Assembly (NCBI RefSeq): GCF_050729195.1
Contig: NZ_JBOHKS010000199.1
Span: forward strand, 1-6,887
Direction: 5' to 3'
Source: Hypericibacter sp050729195
GTDB lineage: Bacteria > Pseudomonadota > Alphaproteobacteria > Dongiales > Dongiaceae
Length of the DNA: 6,887 nt
Part shown: one piece after another, positions 5,801 through 6,887 of the stretch
How the letters are laid out: each line of letters begins with the position of its first letter
How positions within the stretch are numbered: the stretch's first letter is position 1
Made by a program: the position numbers and the translations under genes
The notes under the pieces: model-generated
The model's input: only the letters and a program-made list of their open reading frames with translations
What the model was told of the DNA's origin: nothing
Database searches by the model: none

Positions 5801-6736
5801 ATGGCACTGCCGCTCATCATCGATACCGATCCCGGCCAGGACGACTGCATCGCCATTCTCCTGGCCCTGGCCTCGCCGGAGTTGGAGGTGTTGGGCCTGA
5901 CGACGGTGGCCGGCAATGTGGCGGCGCCCCTGACCGCGCGAAACGCGTTGCGGATCTGCGAGCTGGCGAAGCGCAGCGACGTGCCGGTCTTTGCCGGCTG
6001 CGAGCGGCCGCTCCTCAACCAGCCTTATTATTCGCCGGAGATCCATGGGGAGTCGGGCCTCGACGGCGCGCATCTTCCCGAGCCGCGGATGAAGCTGCAG
6101 CCGCAGCACGCGGTCGATTGGCTGGTCGAGACCCTGATGGCCCGCGGCGATCGCGCCACCGTCATCGCCGCGATTGCGCCCCTGACTAATATCGCGATGG
6201 CCCTGCGCCGGGAGCCCAAGATCGCGAATAAGATCGCGAAGCTCGTCGTCATGGGCGGGTCGCTGCGCGCGGGCGGCAACATGACTCCGGCCGCGGAGTT
6301 CAATGTCTTCGTCGATCCCCATGCCGCCGAGATCGTCTTCGCCAGCGGCATCGAGATCGCGCTCTTTCCGCTGGACGTCACCTGGAAGATACGGGCGCGC
6401 CAGGAGCATGTGGATCGCCTGCGGGCCTCGAAGAGTGCCGCCGCGCGCACCGTCGCCGATCTGATGGATTTCTATCTCGGCACCGAGGCCATGGCTGAAG
6501 GCGGCCTTGGCGCGCCGCTCCATGACGCCTGCACCATCGCCTGGCTGCTCGATCCGACGCTCTTCCGCGGCTCGCGCCTCGCGATCAAGGTGGAGACCGG
6601 AAGCCCGCTCACGATCGGCATGACGGTCCCCGACTGGCGCGGCCTCTGGGGTGGCCCCGCCAACGTCGAAGCCTTCGAGGACGCGGATGCGCCGCGGATC
6701 TTCGATCTGCTGATCGAGCGGCTGGGGCGGCTGTAG
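5801..6736 (+). CDS. Nucleoside hydrolase (inosine-uridine preferring family)
   Basis: Calcium-dependent N-glycosidase that splits a ribonucleoside into base and ribose; 311 residues, the usual length for the family. The signature DTDPGQDD is at 8-15, with Asp10 and Asp15 as Ca ligands. Thr129 in APLTN supplies the third Ca contact, and His241-Asp242 (LHDAC) match the positions of the catalytic/Ca-binding His241 and Asp242 of the Crithidia enzyme. VAGN, the HGESGLDG loop, VVMGGS and EFNVFVDPHAA are also family motifs. There is no signal peptide, so it acts in the cytoplasm. ATG 5801 follows GAAGGGAGAG by 10 nt and begins directly with the first beta strand (LPLIIDTDPG). Subgroup (IU, CU or purine-specific) cannot be assigned with confidence. 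It is not contiguous with the transport operon, being separated by the minus-strand membrane-protein gene, but fits a nitrogen or nucleoside salvage setting. Confidence 0.94.
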   Translation: MALPLIIDTDPGQDDCIAILLALASPELEVLGLTTVAGNVAAPLTARNALRICELAKRSDVPVFAGCERPLLNQPYYSPEIHGESGLDGAHLPEPRMKLQPQHAVDWLVETLMARGDRATVIAAIAPLTNIAMALRREPKIANKIAKLVVMGGSLRAGGNMTPAAEFNVFVDPHAAEIVFASGIEIALFPLDVTWKIRARQEHVDRLRASKSAAARTVADLMDFYLGTEAMAEGGLGAPLHDACTIAWLLDPTLFRGSRLAIKVETGSPLTIGMTVPDWRGLWGGPANVEAFEDADAPRIFDLLIERLGRL

Positions 6737-6763
6737 GGCGACCGCGGACATCATCCGCCGCCC
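6737..6763. terminator. Possible bidirectional terminator hairpin between convergent genes
   Basis: GGCG (6737-6740) pairs with CGCC (6759-6762), and GCGGA (6744-6748) with TCCGC (6754-6758), leaving a 3-nt bulge (ACC) and a CATCA loop: nine base pairs filling the whole gap between convergent stop codons. No T-run follows on either strand, so it would be at best a weak or Rho-assisted terminator. Confidence 0.35.
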
Positions 6764-6887
6764 TCACAAATACCAGGCGTACTCCCGCGGGATGATCTCG
6801 CTCATGATCTGCTCATGCTCGCCGCGTTTGACGGCAGCGTAGATCTGTAGATAGAGCGGATGGATCGCTTGGCGGAGGATCGTGCTC
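6764..6887 (-). CDS. C-terminal fragment, probable glutamine synthetase family protein
   Basis: The last 40 codons of a minus-strand gene that continues past the right edge; the stop is the complement of 6764-6766. The readable end includes ILRQAIHPLYLQIYAAVKRG, then EHEQIMSEI and a final PREYAWYL. The pattern of an aromatic-rich helix (IYAAVK), a nearby Glu, then I-x-x-x-E-x-x-W-x-L at the very end resembles the C-termini of glutamine synthetase family proteins, including gamma-glutamylpolyamine synthetases such as PuuA. If right, the product ligates an amine or ammonia to glutamate using ATP. None of the catalytic domain is in the window, so this rests on the tail alone. It is convergent with the nucleoside hydrolase, 27 nt apart. 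Confidence 0.5.
   Translation of the reverse strand, partial: STILRQAIHPLYLQIYAAVKRGEHEQIMSEIIPREYAWYL

Noticed and set aside
5208..5807. Alternative 199-residue minus-strand frame overlapping the DUF1761 gene
   Set aside because: The overlapping 135-residue frame has four clean hydrophobic helices, a ribosome binding site and DUF1761-like sequence; the longer frame is Arg/Ala/Gly-rich and runs into both neighbours.
5824..5847. Gln13 and Cys16 in the nucleoside hydrolase signature as possible inactivating changes
   Set aside because: Both calcium aspartates of the motif (Asp10, Asp15) are intact, the residue after DTDPG varies in the family, and all other catalytic positions are kept.
5750..6754. 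Long minus-strand open frame covering the nucleoside hydrolase
   Set aside because: The plus strand carries every nucleoside hydrolase motif in one frame; the antisense frame has no family features.

Overview
This is a GC-rich window (estimated by eye at the mid-60s percent) of dense, short-gapped bacterial genes. The protein style and codon use look like an alphaproteobacterium, possibly Rhodospirillales or Rhizobiales, but no taxonomic marker is present. I see no rRNA, tRNA, CRISPR array, insertion sequence or phage gene.

Region 1 (1-5254, + strand) reads as one operon of six genes. In order they are: a ureohydrolase (arginase/agmatinase family) cut by the left edge; a creatininase-family amidohydrolase; a complete ABC importer of the nitrate/sulfonate/taurine (SsuA/TauA, NMT1/THI5-like) class, as binding protein, permease and ATPase; and a short-chain dehydrogenase/reductase. 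Gaps are 26, 92, 62 and 5 nt, and the ATPase and the dehydrogenase may overlap by 4 nt (ATGA). The 92-nt leader before the binding protein holds two small hairpins. The 62-nt gap after it holds a perfect 15-bp stem-loop, which probably helps set a high ratio of binding protein to permease.

Region 2 (5261-5800): a small four-helix membrane protein of the DUF1761 type lies on the minus strand, converging on the dehydrogenase. Its 132-nt divergent upstream region has a 12-bp perfect palindrome and a 10-bp direct repeat.

Region 3 (5801-6887): a complete nucleoside hydrolase on the + strand converges on the last 40 codons of a minus-strand gene that resembles the C-terminus of a glutamine synthetase family protein.

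Working model (inference): the importer brings in a small nitrogen compound, the creatininase relative opens a lactam or cyclic amide, the ureohydrolase removes a guanidino or amidino group as urea, and the dehydrogenase oxidises a remaining hydroxyl or carbonyl group. A cyclic guanidino compound related to creatinine would fit all the parts. The creatininase relative lacks the tryptophan that closes over creatinine in the characterised Pseudomonas enzyme, so the substrate is probably not creatinine itself. The nucleoside hydrolase and the glutamine synthetase-like gene may belong to the same nitrogen-scavenging neighbourhood but are separate transcription units.
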